Assembly (NCBI GenBank): GCA_937922955.1
Contig: CALAKO010000226.1
Span: 1-12,161, forward strand
Reading direction: 5' to 3'
DNA: 12,161 nt
From: an uncultured Peptococcaceae bacterium
GTDB taxonomy: Bacteria > Bacillota > Peptococcia > Peptococcales > Peptococcaceae
The position numbers were made by a program, and so were the translations under genes. This document shows positions 6,144-12,161 of the stretch, one piece after another (positions within the stretch are counted from its first letter, which is position 1; each line of letters begins with the position of its first letter). The notes beneath the pieces were generated by a model. The model worked only from the letters and a program-made list of their open reading frames with translations, had not been told where the DNA came from and did not search any database.

Positions 6144-6584
6144 ATGCAAACAAAACAAGAGCAACCATCCATCGTCGCTGTTTACCAACTTTATCATGAA
6201 AGCGATGAAATCTACCACATTTACGCCCGTCAGCACGATCTATCTGATACGGCCCTCGCTATTCTTTACTCTCTTCATGGTCAAAAAACGCCTTATACGC
6301 AGCGTGCTCTTTGCGACGAATGGCATATCCCGCCACAAACGCTTAATTCGATTCTCAAAGGTCTGGAGAAAAAAGAACTTGTCATCCTGACACCAGATCC
6401 ATCAAATCGCCGCACCAAACAAGTGTCTCTAACCGAACAAGGAACAGCTTTGGCGGAACAGGTCATCGCCCCGCTCAAAGAAGCTGAAGAACGCGTGTTT
6501 AACCAGCTTTCTCCCAAAGAACAAGAGACACTATTAATGCTCACACGCAAATACCTTGGTTTACTGCGAGAAGAAATTAATTAA
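6144..6584 (+). CDS. MarR-family transcriptional repressor
   Basis: A 146-residue winged-helix regulator of the MarR family, cytoplasmic and expected to bind DNA as a dimer. N- and C-terminal helices (about 8-30 and 103-145) form the dimer interface. The helix-turn-helix lies at about 50-77 (TQRALCDEWHIPPQTLNSIL), and the wing DPSNRRTKQVSLTEQG at 85-100 carries the family's D-x-R-x-K/R pattern. The frame is open upstream to 5925, but that part is the regulatory region. The ATG at 6144 has GGAGG ten bases upstream and is chosen. It sits directly before a MATE pump gene, as mepR precedes mepA in Staphylococcus. By analogy it represses itself and the pump and is released by a drug or metabolite (inference). 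Confidence 0.92.
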   Translation: MQTKQEQPSIVAVYQLYHESDEIYHIYARQHDLSDTALAILYSLHGQKTPYTQRALCDEWHIPPQTLNSILKGLEKKELVILTPDPSNRRTKQVSLTEQGTALAEQVIAPLKEAEERVFNQLSPKEQETLLMLTRKYLGLLREEIN

Positions 6585-6590
6585 ATACCA

Positions 6591-6680
6591 CGCTCGGAGG
6601 ACTCGGTGTCGCAACACAGAGATCAGATAAGAGGTCGGGTGCGCCCGGTTATTGTTCCAATAGCCGAGCGCTATTTTTTT
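6591..6680 (+). promoter_or_regulatory. Candidate attenuator/riboswitch-type leader of the MATE gene
   Basis: Several helices in the 129-bp marR-MATE gap compete. An outer helix pairs CGCTCGG (6591-6597) with CCGAGCG (6664-6670). An antiterminator pairs 6646-6654 with 6658-6666 (9 bp, one G-U, 3-base loop). The terminator pairs 6659-6664 with 6670-6675 and ends in T7 (6674-6680). Small hairpins GTGT-CGCA-ACAC (6607-6618) and CGGG-TGCG-CCCG (6636-6647) lie between the outer strands. The first two folds each exclude the terminator, so a signal could switch the pump gene on. I do not recognise a known riboswitch class. Confidence 0.5.
6659..6680 (+). terminator. Intrinsic terminator between marR and MATE
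   Basis: AATAGC (6659-6664) pairs with GCTATT (6670-6675) around the loop CGAGC, followed by a T-run to 6680. The stem is short, so termination is probably partial or conditional. Confidence 0.65.
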
Positions 6681-6695
6681 AATACGATTATCTTT

Positions 6696-6702
6696 AAGGA
6701 GG
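6696..6702 (+). promoter_or_regulatory. RBS that sets the MATE start
   Basis: AAGGAGG ends 11 bases before the ATG at 6714. It lies after the terminator and points to this ATG. A GTG at 6606 in the same frame, with GGAGG at 6596-6600, would add 36 residues unlike a MATE N-terminus. Confidence 0.8.
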
Positions 6703-6713
6703 CGCTCTCGACG

Positions 6714-8054
6714 ATGAACGCATCATCCATTTTTGCCCATACACCACCAGTCAAACTCTTCTTTTTTGCAGCCATTCCCGGCTCCATCAGTATGTTGGCA
6801 TCATCGCTTTATTACACCTTTGACGGCATCTTTGTCGGTCAGTACCTCGGTGCTACAGCCTTTGCTGCCATCAATTTAGCATTGCCTTTTGTCATCATCA
6901 ATTTTTCTCTTGCCGATCTTGTTGGCGTGGGCTCTGCCGTTCCTATTTCCATTTATTTGGGACGTGGAGAAAAGCAGGCGGCAAACAATCTGTTCACCTG
7001 TGCCTGTCTGCTCATTCTCATTCTTGGCGCAGTCATCGGCGGCATACTTTACGCCAGTGCCCCCGGCCTCATTCATTTAATGGGCGCGAAAGGCGACTTT
7101 GCTCAACTCGCCATAGATTATATGCGCGTCTATGCCCTATGCTCGCCCCTGACCACCATTATCTTTGCACTGGACAACTATTGGCGCATCTGCGGCTTCA
7201 TTCGCGGCAGCATGTGGCTCAACATCCTTATGTCGGCTCTTTGTGGCGGCCTGGAATTTCTCTTCCTTGGCATTTTTGGCTGGGGCGTGTGGGCCGCAGC
7301 GCTGGCTGGCAGTGCCGGTATGGCCATTTGCGCCTTAATCGCCTTCGTCCCCTTTTTCCGCGGACAGGCAACGCTTCGATTTTGCCGCCCACATTTTCAT
7401 GTAAAAATGATCAAGCAAATCGTCGCCTGTGGCAGCCCCAATTTTCTAAATACCATCGCCGGTCGATTGACTTCCATTCTGATGAACGCCATCCTGGTAC
7501 GTCTTGGCGGCGCAACCGCCGTCTCGGTCTATGGCGTCCTCATGTTTGCGGATGGTTTTGTCCAGCCACTGCTCTACGGGCTCTGCGATGCCCTGCAGCC
7601 AGCGGTGGGCTACAATTGGGGCGCAGAAAAGTATTCCCGTGTCCGAGCAATCGAACGCTGCTGCTTCATTGGCGCTGCGGTTGTGACACTGTTGCTGATG
7701 GTGATGCTGTTCTCTTTTCCAGCAGCCATCACGCAGTTGTTCGTACCAAACGCAGACGAAGCACTGCTAACCATGAGCGTCACGGCTCTGCAGCTCTTCG
7801 CTTTTACCTACCTGACACGCTGGTTTTCATTTGCCACGCAAAGCTACATGCTTGCCATTGAACGACCATTGGAAGCTTCTCTTCTATCCATATCCACAGC
7901 TTTTCTCTTTCCAGTGCTTCTTGTCGTCCTTCTCTGGCCCCTGGGCCTTACTGGCATTTGGCTGAACATGCCTCTCACCGCCATGCTCGCCGCTGTTCTT
8001 GCCGCCATGATCCTACGCCGTCTTCGCCCATTGCTGCATCAAGCAGACGCATAA
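6714..8054 (+). CDS. MATE-family multidrug efflux transporter
   Basis: A 446-residue integral membrane protein of the MATE family, with the length and twelve hydrophobic segments expected. It exports cationic or amphipathic compounds in exchange for Na+ or H+. Two similar halves are visible. The first starts LFFFAAIPGSISMLASSLYYTFDGIFVGQYLG (TM1, about 13-45) and includes GVGSAVPISIYLGRG. The second starts MIKQIVACGSPNFLNTIAGRLTSILMNAILVRLGG and includes GLCDALQPAVGYNWGAEK. These match the MepA/DinF-like pattern as I know it. It follows a MarR gene across a structured leader with a terminator, so its expression is likely controlled twice, by repressor and by leader RNA. The substrate is unknown. 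The convergent terminator begins right after its stop. Confidence 0.93.
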   Translation: MNASSIFAHTPPVKLFFFAAIPGSISMLASSLYYTFDGIFVGQYLGATAFAAINLALPFVIINFSLADLVGVGSAVPISIYLGRGEKQAANNLFTCACLLILILGAVIGGILYASAPGLIHLMGAKGDFAQLAIDYMRVYALCSPLTTIIFALDNYWRICGFIRGSMWLNILMSALCGGLEFLFLGIFGWGVWAAALAGSAGMAICALIAFVPFFRGQATLRFCRPHFHVKMIKQIVACGSPNFLNTIAGRLTSILMNAILVRLGGATAVSVYGVLMFADGFVQPLLYGLCDALQPAVGYNWGAEKYSRVRAIERCCFIGAAVVTLLLMVMLFSFPAAITQLFVPNADEALLTMSVTALQLFAFTYLTRWFSFATQSYMLAIERPLEASLLSISTAFLFPVLLVVLLWPLGLTGIWLNMPLTAMLAAVLAAMILRRLRPLLHQADA

Positions 8055-8056
8055 AT

Positions 8057-8097
8057 AAAAAACGCCTTCACCGGTCGATGGACCAGTGAAGGCGTTT
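8057..8097. terminator. Bidirectional terminator between MATE and the carbonic anhydrase-like gene
   Basis: The left arm 8060-8071 pairs with 8086-8097 (12 bp). After one mismatch, 8073-8076 pairs with 8081-8084 around the loop GATG. The minus strand ends in T6 (8057-8062) and then ATTTAT, so it is a strong terminator for the minus-strand gene. The plus side has only TTT before AATAC and is weaker for the MATE transcript. Confidence 0.92.
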
Positions 8098-8114
8098 AAT
8101 ACACTTAAAAGAAA

Positions 8115-8588
8115 TTATTCCACACAGTCGAGGCGATTTTTTGCCAATTCCACGTAACGTTCAGCATTTTCGCGATTGGCAGCAGCCTGCTCTGGGCGAA
8201 CAGTACCGCGCACTTTCGCAGGCACGCCCATGACAACAGAATTCGCCGGAATGTCCGCACCGCTTGTCACCACAGCACCAGCGGCGATGGTGCTGCCTGC
8301 GCCAATGCAAGCGCCATTCATAACGATAGCACCCATGCCGATCAGCACATCGTCACCAATGGTGCATCCATGAACAACGGCACGGTGACCAACGGTCACC
8401 CCTTTACCAATCACAAGCGGCCAACCTTCGTCAACATGAAGCACACAGCCATCCTGCACGTTGCTGCCCGCGCCAATACTGATGCTGTCTTCGTCGGCAC
8501 GCACGACGGCATAATGCCAAATGCTGGCATTCTCCCCAATGTGAACGTCTCCTTCGATCACACAATGGGCGCTTCGATAGTATCCCAT
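8115..8588 (-). CDS. Gamma-carbonic anhydrase family protein
   Basis: A 157-residue left-handed beta-helix protein made of hexapeptide repeats ([LIV]-G-x-x-x-x type, about 10-125), which should trimerise in the cytoplasm. All three zinc-ligand histidines of the gamma-carbonic anhydrase family appear: His51 in CVLHVDEG, His68 in VTVGHRAV and His73 in VVHGC. Gln45 and Asp46 of the family pattern NVQDG are also present. Relatives include YrdA, CaiE and PaaY; some hydrate CO2, while others act on acyl-CoA thioesters or have no known activity. The C-terminus (130-157) is a short charged helix. The start has GGGG eight bases upstream. Only 23 bases separate it from the tRNA terminator, so its promoter is unclear. 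Confidence 0.9.
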   Translation of the reverse strand: MGYYRSAHCVIEGDVHIGENASIWHYAVVRADEDSISIGAGSNVQDGCVLHVDEGWPLVIGKGVTVGHRAVVHGCTIGDDVLIGMGAIVMNGACIGAGSTIAAGAVVTSGADIPANSVVMGVPAKVRGTVRPEQAAANRENAERYVELAKNRLDCVE

Positions 8589-8610
8589 TTTTATATCCCC
8601 TTTTCAAATA

Positions 8611-8644
8611 ATAAAAAGACCTGAGCCTTTTCGACTCAGGTCTT
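8611..8644 (-). terminator. Terminator of the tRNA-Arg/Ser transcript
   Basis: A perfect 10-bp stem (8616-8625 with 8635-8644, AAGACCTGAG and complement) has a 9-base loop, followed on the minus strand by TTTTTATTATTT. It ends the tRNA transcript just before the carbonic anhydrase-like gene. Confidence 0.9.
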
Positions 8645-8648
8645 ATTC

Positions 8649-8722
8649 CGCGCTGTAAGGGATTCGAACCCCTGACCTTTTGGTCCGTAGCCAAACGCTC
8701 TATCCAGCTGAGCTAACAGCGC
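8649..8722 (-). tRNA. tRNA-Arg(ACG)
   Basis: A 74-nt cloverleaf on the minus strand. The acceptor GCGCTGT/ACAGCGC is perfectly paired with discriminator G, the D-arm has TAGCTCAG, and the T-arm is GGGGTTCGAATCCC. The anticodon stem TTTGG/CCAAA encloses the loop CTACGGA, giving anticodon ACG, read as inosine for CGU/CGC/CGA. No CCA is encoded. It follows tRNA-Ser(GCT) by only three bases and shares its transcript. Confidence 0.97.
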
Positions 8723-8725
8723 ACA

Positions 8726-8812
8726 CGGAGAGAGAGGGATTCGAACCCTCGATACGGTCACCCGTATACTCCCTTAGCAGGGGAGCACCTTCGGCCTCTC
8801 GGTCATCTCTCC
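8726..8812 (-). tRNA. tRNA-Ser(GCT)
   Basis: An 87-nt class II tRNA on the minus strand. The acceptor is GGAGAGA/TCTCTCC with discriminator G. The anticodon stem CTCCC/GGGAG encloses anticodon GCT (codons AGU/AGC). A long variable arm (TATACGGGTGACCGTATC) marks it as serine. The T-arm GAGGGTTCGAATCCCTC is intact. No CCA is encoded. It has its own promoter at 8830-8858. Confidence 0.97.
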
Positions 8813-8829
8813 TCGCCATAACAGAACCT

Positions 8830-8858
8830 ATTATAGATCGTACTATTCATTCTGTCAA
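8830..8858 (-). promoter_or_regulatory. Consensus promoter of tRNA-Ser(GCT)-Arg
   Basis: TTGACA (8853-8858), exactly 17 bases, then TATAAT (8830-8835) on the minus strand. The promoter sits about 18 bases before the 5' end of the tRNA, so the precursor leader is very short. Confidence 0.95.
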
Positions 8859-8879
8859 GCACTTTTTTCATTTTTTCAA

Positions 8880-8966
8880 CGGAGGAGGTGGGATTCGAAC
8901 CCACGGAACCCGCAAAGATTCAACGGTTTTCAAGACCGCCTCCTTAAACCGCTCGGACACCCCTCC
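8880..8966 (-). tRNA. tRNA-Ser(TGA)
   Basis: An 87-nt class II tRNA on the minus strand. The acceptor is GGAGGGG/CTCCTCC with one G-U pair and discriminator G. The anticodon stem GCGGT/ACCGT encloses anticodon TGA (UCN codons, chiefly UCA/UCG). The long variable arm (TTGAATCTTTGCGGGTTCC) and the T-arm GTGGGTTCGAATCCCAC fit serine. No CCA is encoded. No terminator is seen in the 67 bases before the next tRNA, so the transcript may run on. Confidence 0.97.
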
Positions 8967-8980
8967 AGAAAACAATCCTA

Positions 8981-9009
8981 ATTATAAAGGTGTTTTCATA
9001 ACCTGTCAA
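8981..9009 (-). promoter_or_regulatory. Consensus promoter of tRNA-Ser(TGA)
   Basis: TTGACA (9004-9009), 17 bases, then TATAAT (8981-8986) on the minus strand, 14 bases before the tRNA 5' end. It is the same architecture as the promoter at 8830-8858. Confidence 0.95.
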
Positions 9010-9039
9010 CAAAAATCTTCAGGCTGTTGTATATTTTGA

Positions 9040-9474
9040 TTATTTTCTGATTGGTGCAATCGGACCATCCACACAGGAAAATTCAATAAAGGTCTCCAAT
9101 GTACCATTCATGTTATTGCTGATATTTTCCAGCTGTGTGATGATTGTCTGGATGTGTTTGCTCATATCTACTGCATGCAAACGTTCTCCAATGATCGCAA
9201 TGGAACGTTCATAGAATGCTGGATTTGCAAAGCATTCATGCCATTCCTTGTCGTTTTCAAGCCCTCTCTGAAATTCATCAAAATCACTGATCGCCTGCTC
9301 CAGCAGAGCACGCACTTCGACATCGGCTTCGCGGTTGATTTCATTTTGACCGGAAGAGTAGGAAAAAATATTCAAGCAACCACTGACCTTGATTTCACGA
9401 AGTTTTTTAATGAGTTCATCTAGATTGTTGGAGCAGTTTCTCGCTGGTTCCAACAATGAAGCTCGAATAGGCAT
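9040..9474 (-). CDS. Hypothetical protein, 144 residues
   Basis: I do not recognise this protein. It is soluble in appearance and mostly helical: an N-terminal helix with Leu/Lys pattern (LDELIKKLREI, about 18-30), then KVSGCLNIFSYSSGQ, which may form a strand-turn. Acidic helices at 48-80 (EVRALLEQAISDFDEFQRGLE) and 85-125 follow, with a tail rich in N, T and E. Four Cys (14, 33, 80 and 134) are not in a metal-binding array. There is no signal peptide or transmembrane segment. AGGAGG eight bases before the ATG makes it a credible gene, although the strand also carries uvrA 132 bases upstream. A hairpin overlaps the ribosome site. It could be a regulatory or chaperone-like protein, but no function should be inferred. 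Confidence 0.75.
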   Translation of the reverse strand: MPIRASLLEPARNCSNNLDELIKKLREIKVSGCLNIFSYSSGQNEINREADVEVRALLEQAISDFDEFQRGLENDKEWHECFANPAFYERSIAIIGERLHAVDMSKHIQTIITQLENISNNMNGTLETFIEFSCVDGPIAPIRK

Positions 9475-9486
9475 CGCACAGGCCTC

Positions 9487-9521
9487 CTTTCTACTGCAAA
9501 TTTTCTTGTATAGTAGGAAAG
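9487..9521 (-). promoter_or_regulatory. Leader hairpin overlapping the RBS of the 144-residue gene
   Basis: On the minus strand CTTTCCTACT (9512-9521) can pair with AGTAGAAAG (9487-9495), giving nine pairs with one bulged C and a 16-base loop. The second arm runs into AGGAGG (9483-9488). A TATAAT lies upstream at 9540-9545 but has no good -35. The hairpin might modulate translation. Confidence 0.4.
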
Positions 9522-9606
9522 TATTGTATGAGTAATTTTATTATAAACCATAAACGTCCATCATGCAGTCTTTTTTTTACCATTTATCGATCTTATCGTG
9601 GAGCTT

Positions 9607-12161
9607 TCACTGTTTCTCCACATTTTCGACGCTTGTAAGCAATGGTTTCAGGAATCGTCCGGTATGAGAATCTGGACAAGCCGCCACCTGTTCCGGTGTA
9701 CCGCTGACAACAACACGTCCACCACCAGAACCGCCTTCAGGGCCAAGGTCAATGATGTAGTCGGCACATTTAATCACATCGAGGTTGTGTTCAATGATAA
9801 TCATGCTTTCGCCGTTGTCAACGAGACGCCCCAGCACCTTCAGCAAGCTGTCGATGTCGGCCGTATGAAGCCCCGTGGTTGGTTCGTCGAGAATGTAGAG
9901 GGTTTTACCGGTCGGACGTTTCGCAAGCTCCGTCGCCAGTTTCACGCGCTGCGCTTCCCCACCGGAAAGAGTGGTCGCTGGCTGCCCCAACTTGATGTAA
10001 CCAAGGCCCACATCCTGAATGGTTTTGATTTTATTGTACACGCTCGGAATGTTTTCGAAGAATTCCACGGCTTCGTCCACGGTCATGTCAAGAACTTCGG
10101 AAATGTTCTTGCCACGATAGGTGACTTCCAAGGTTTCACGGTTGTAGCGTTTGCCTTTGCAGACCTCGCATGGCGCATACACATCCGGCAGAAAGTGCAT
10201 TTCGATTTTAATGATACCATCGCCTTTGCAGGCTTCACAGCGCCCACCTTTGACGTTGAAGGAGAAGCGGCCAGATTTGTAGCCGCGAATCTGCGCTTCT
10301 TTGGTTTTCGCAAAAAGCGCGCGAATCTGATCGAACGCACCAGTGTAGGTGGCTGGGTTGGATCGCGGTGTGCGACCGATCGGGCTTTGGTCGATGTTGA
10401 TGATTTTATCGATTTGCTCGTAACCTTCGATGGCACGATGCTTCCCTGGCACACCCTTATACTGTGGATACACTTTCTGAGCCAGGCTCTTGTAGAGAAT
10501 CTCGTTGACGAGGGTACTCTTACCAGAACCGGAAACACCCGTTACGCACGTCAATACCCCAAGAGGGAAGCTGACTGTGAGATTTTTAAGATTGTTTTCA
10601 CGGGCGCCAACAACTTTAAGCATACGTTTTTTATCGATTGGGCGGCGCTGCTCAGGCACGGCGATGCGTTTGCGGCCAGAGAGATACGCACCCGTGATGG
10701 AAGCTTCGTTGGCTGCCACTTCTTCCGGCGTGCCTGCGGCCACCACTTCCCCACCGCCAGAACCGGCGTGCGGTCCAATATCCACAATGAAGTCGGCAGC
10801 ACGCATGGTGTCTTCGTCGTGCTCGACGACGATAACGGTGTTGCCCAGATCGCGCATGTGCTTCAAGGTGCCAATGAGCTTTTCATTGTCGCGCTGATGC
10901 AGCCCAATGGACGGCTCATCGAGAATGTAGAGCACGCCAACAAGGCCACTGCCAATCTGCGTGGCCAGACGAATGCGCTGGGCTTCCCCGCCGGAGAGCG
11001 TGCCAGCAGCACGGCTCAGCGTCAAATAGGTGAGGCCGACATTGACCAGGAAGCGCAAACGTTCAGAGATTTCTTTGAGAATCAGGCGGCCAATGAAGAG
11101 TTGGCGTTCGGTGAGCTCGATGTGCTCAAAAAAGTCCAGAGCTTCCACAATGGTCATGTCGCAGACTTCCCAAATCGTCTTGCCGCCCACTTCCACAGCC
11201 AGCGCTTCCGGACGCAGACGGCGGCCTTTACAGGCCGGGCAGCGGTCGGTGCGCATGAAGCCTTCGAGCATTTCCATGCTGGCTTCGCTGTGCGTTTCCA
11301 CACGACGGCGTTCGAGATTTGGAATCAGCCCCTCATAGGCTTTGCGATAGGTCTTTTCTTCGCCAAACATGTTCACATAGCTGAAGGACACCTGCGGATG
11401 ATCGCCGCCATAAAGGATCAAATCCTGCTGTTCTTTCGGCAGATCTTTCCACGGCGTGTCGCGATCGATGCCCATTTTATCGCTGAGGTTGAACAAAAGC
11501 TGTTCGTAATAGTTGGAGATGGTGCCGCGGCGCCATGGAGCCAGCGCACCTTCGTTGAGACTCTTGGTTTTATCCGGCACAATAAGATCGAGGTCAAAAC
11601 TCATGACCGAGCCCAAGCCGCTGCACGTTTCGCAGGCGCCAAGTGGATTGTTGAAGGAAAAGAGCTGTGGCGTCAGTTCGGGCATGGAAATGCCACAATC
11701 GAGGCAGGCAAAATGCTCGCTGAAACGCATCAGCTCTCCATCGGCATCGACCCACACCTGGCCTTCAGCCAATTCAAGAGCGGTCTGCATGGAGCTCGTG
11801 AGACGGCTTTCAATGCCTTCCTTGAGCTTGATGCGGTCAACAACGACTTCAATGTAGTGTTTGTTGTTCTTTTTCAGCACGATGTCCTCGGAAAGATCGC
11901 GCACCTCGCCGTCCAAACGCACGCGCACATAACCGCTTTTGCGAAGCTGTTCAAAATACTGTTTAAATTCGCCCTTGCGGTTTTGCACCACTGGTGCCAA
12001 AATATGCAGACGTGTCCCTGGTTCAAGCGCCATCACCTGATCCACCATCTGGTCGATGCTCTGCTGATGGATTTCCTTGCCGCATTTTGGGCAGTGCGGC
12101 ACGCCAATGCGCGCGTAAAGCAAACGCAGGTAATCGTAAATTTCGGTGACGGTCCCCACAG
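9607..12161 (-). CDS. uvrA: UvrABC system protein A, C-terminal 850 codons (partial)
   Basis: UvrA is the damage-sensing ATPase of nucleotide excision repair; its dimer loads UvrB on lesions. The window holds all but roughly the first 97 residues, judging from E. coli UvrA, so the first Walker A and true start lie beyond the right edge; the frame is open to the last base. In fragment numbering, a zinc module is at Cys152, 155, 176 and 179, and the first-domain signature LSGGEAQ is at 388-394 with Walker B LYILDEPS (410-417). The second Walker A GVSGSGKST is at 541-549. A second zinc finger C-X2-C-X19-C-X2-C spans 641-667. The second signature is at 731-737 with Walker B at 754-761. No clear terminator follows the stop; the 132 bases to the next gene hold no other gene. 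Confidence 0.98.
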   Translation of the reverse strand, partial: VGTVTEIYDYLRLLYARIGVPHCPKCGKEIHQQSIDQMVDQVMALEPGTRLHILAPVVQNRKGEFKQYFEQLRKSGYVRVRLDGEVRDLSEDIVLKKNNKHYIEVVVDRIKLKEGIESRLTSSMQTALELAEGQVWVDADGELMRFSEHFACLDCGISMPELTPQLFSFNNPLGACETCSGLGSVMSFDLDLIVPDKTKSLNEGALAPWRRGTISNYYEQLLFNLSDKMGIDRDTPWKDLPKEQQDLILYGGDHPQVSFSYVNMFGEEKTYRKAYEGLIPNLERRRVETHSEASMEMLEGFMRTDRCPACKGRRLRPEALAVEVGGKTIWEVCDMTIVEALDFFEHIELTERQLFIGRLILKEISERLRFLVNVGLTYLTLSRAAGTLSGGEAQRIRLATQIGSGLVGVLYILDEPSIGLHQRDNEKLIGTLKHMRDLGNTVIVVEHDEDTMRAADFIVDIGPHAGSGGGEVVAAGTPEEVAANEASITGAYLSGRKRIAVPEQRRPIDKKRMLKVVGARENNLKNLTVSFPLGVLTCVTGVSGSGKSTLVNEILYKSLAQKVYPQYKGVPGKHRAIEGYEQIDKIINIDQSPIGRTPRSNPATYTGAFDQIRALFAKTKEAQIRGYKSGRFSFNVKGGRCEACKGDGIIKIEMHFLPDVYAPCEVCKGKRYNRETLEVTYRGKNISEVLDMTVDEAVEFFENIPSVYNKIKTIQDVGLGYIKLGQPATTLSGGEAQRVKLATELAKRPTGKTLYILDEPTTGLHTADIDSLLKVLGRLVDNGESMIIIEHNLDVIKCADYIIDLGPEGGSGGGRVVVSGTPEQVAACPDSHTGRFLKPLLTSVENVEKQ

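Noticed and set aside
7139..7861. A 240-codon frame inside the MATE gene
   Set aside because: It is a shifted-frame shadow of the MATE coding sequence, rich in His, Arg and Cys, without a credible start.
10505..10897. Open frames on either strand within uvrA
   Set aside because: They are shadows of the strongly conserved uvrA reading frame.

Overview
The window reads as a chromosomal piece from a Bacillota-type anaerobe. Signs are strong GGAGG ribosome-binding sites, TTGACA-17-TATAAT promoters, an acetate kinase, a TrpXYZ-type ABC transporter, and tRNA genes without an encoded CCA end. GC looks intermediate. A member of the Negativicutes is possible, but the sequence alone does not prove it. 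I see no phage, insertion sequence or CRISPR array.

Left part (1-5663): everything is on the minus strand. A short operon from a near-consensus promoter encodes an SDR resembling 3-alpha-hydroxysteroid dehydrogenase/carbonyl reductase (HsdA type) and a SnoaL/NTF2-fold protein. To its right, read leftwards, come a TrpX-type lipoprotein, a permease, an ATPase and acetate kinase (ackA). A strong terminator plus a separate extended -10 promoter lie between the lipoprotein and the permease. The binding protein can therefore be expressed apart from the permease-ATPase-ackA unit.

Centre (5664-6143): a 480-bp non-coding gap between divergent transcription units. It holds nine TTTTCCAC-like DnaA-box sequences, one of them a perfect TTATCCACA, in about 185 bp. 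It is followed by a consensus promoter overlapped by two identical palindromic operators. This is the most unusual stretch of DNA in the window.

Right of centre (6144-8054, plus strand): a MarR repressor and a MATE efflux pump, an arrangement like mepR-mepA of Staphylococcus. The 129-bp gap between them can fold into mutually exclusive hairpins (outer helix, antiterminator, terminator). It looks like an attenuator or riboswitch-type leader of unknown class that controls entry into the pump gene.

Right part (8060-12161, minus strand): a gamma-class carbonic anhydrase-like protein, genes for tRNA-Arg(ACG), tRNA-Ser(GCT) and tRNA-Ser(TGA) with two consensus promoters, a 144-residue protein I do not recognise, and the C-terminal 850 codons of uvrA, which runs off the right edge.

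The two best candidates for something undescribed are the DnaA-box-like cluster far from any visible dnaA, and the leader RNA between marR and the MATE gene.
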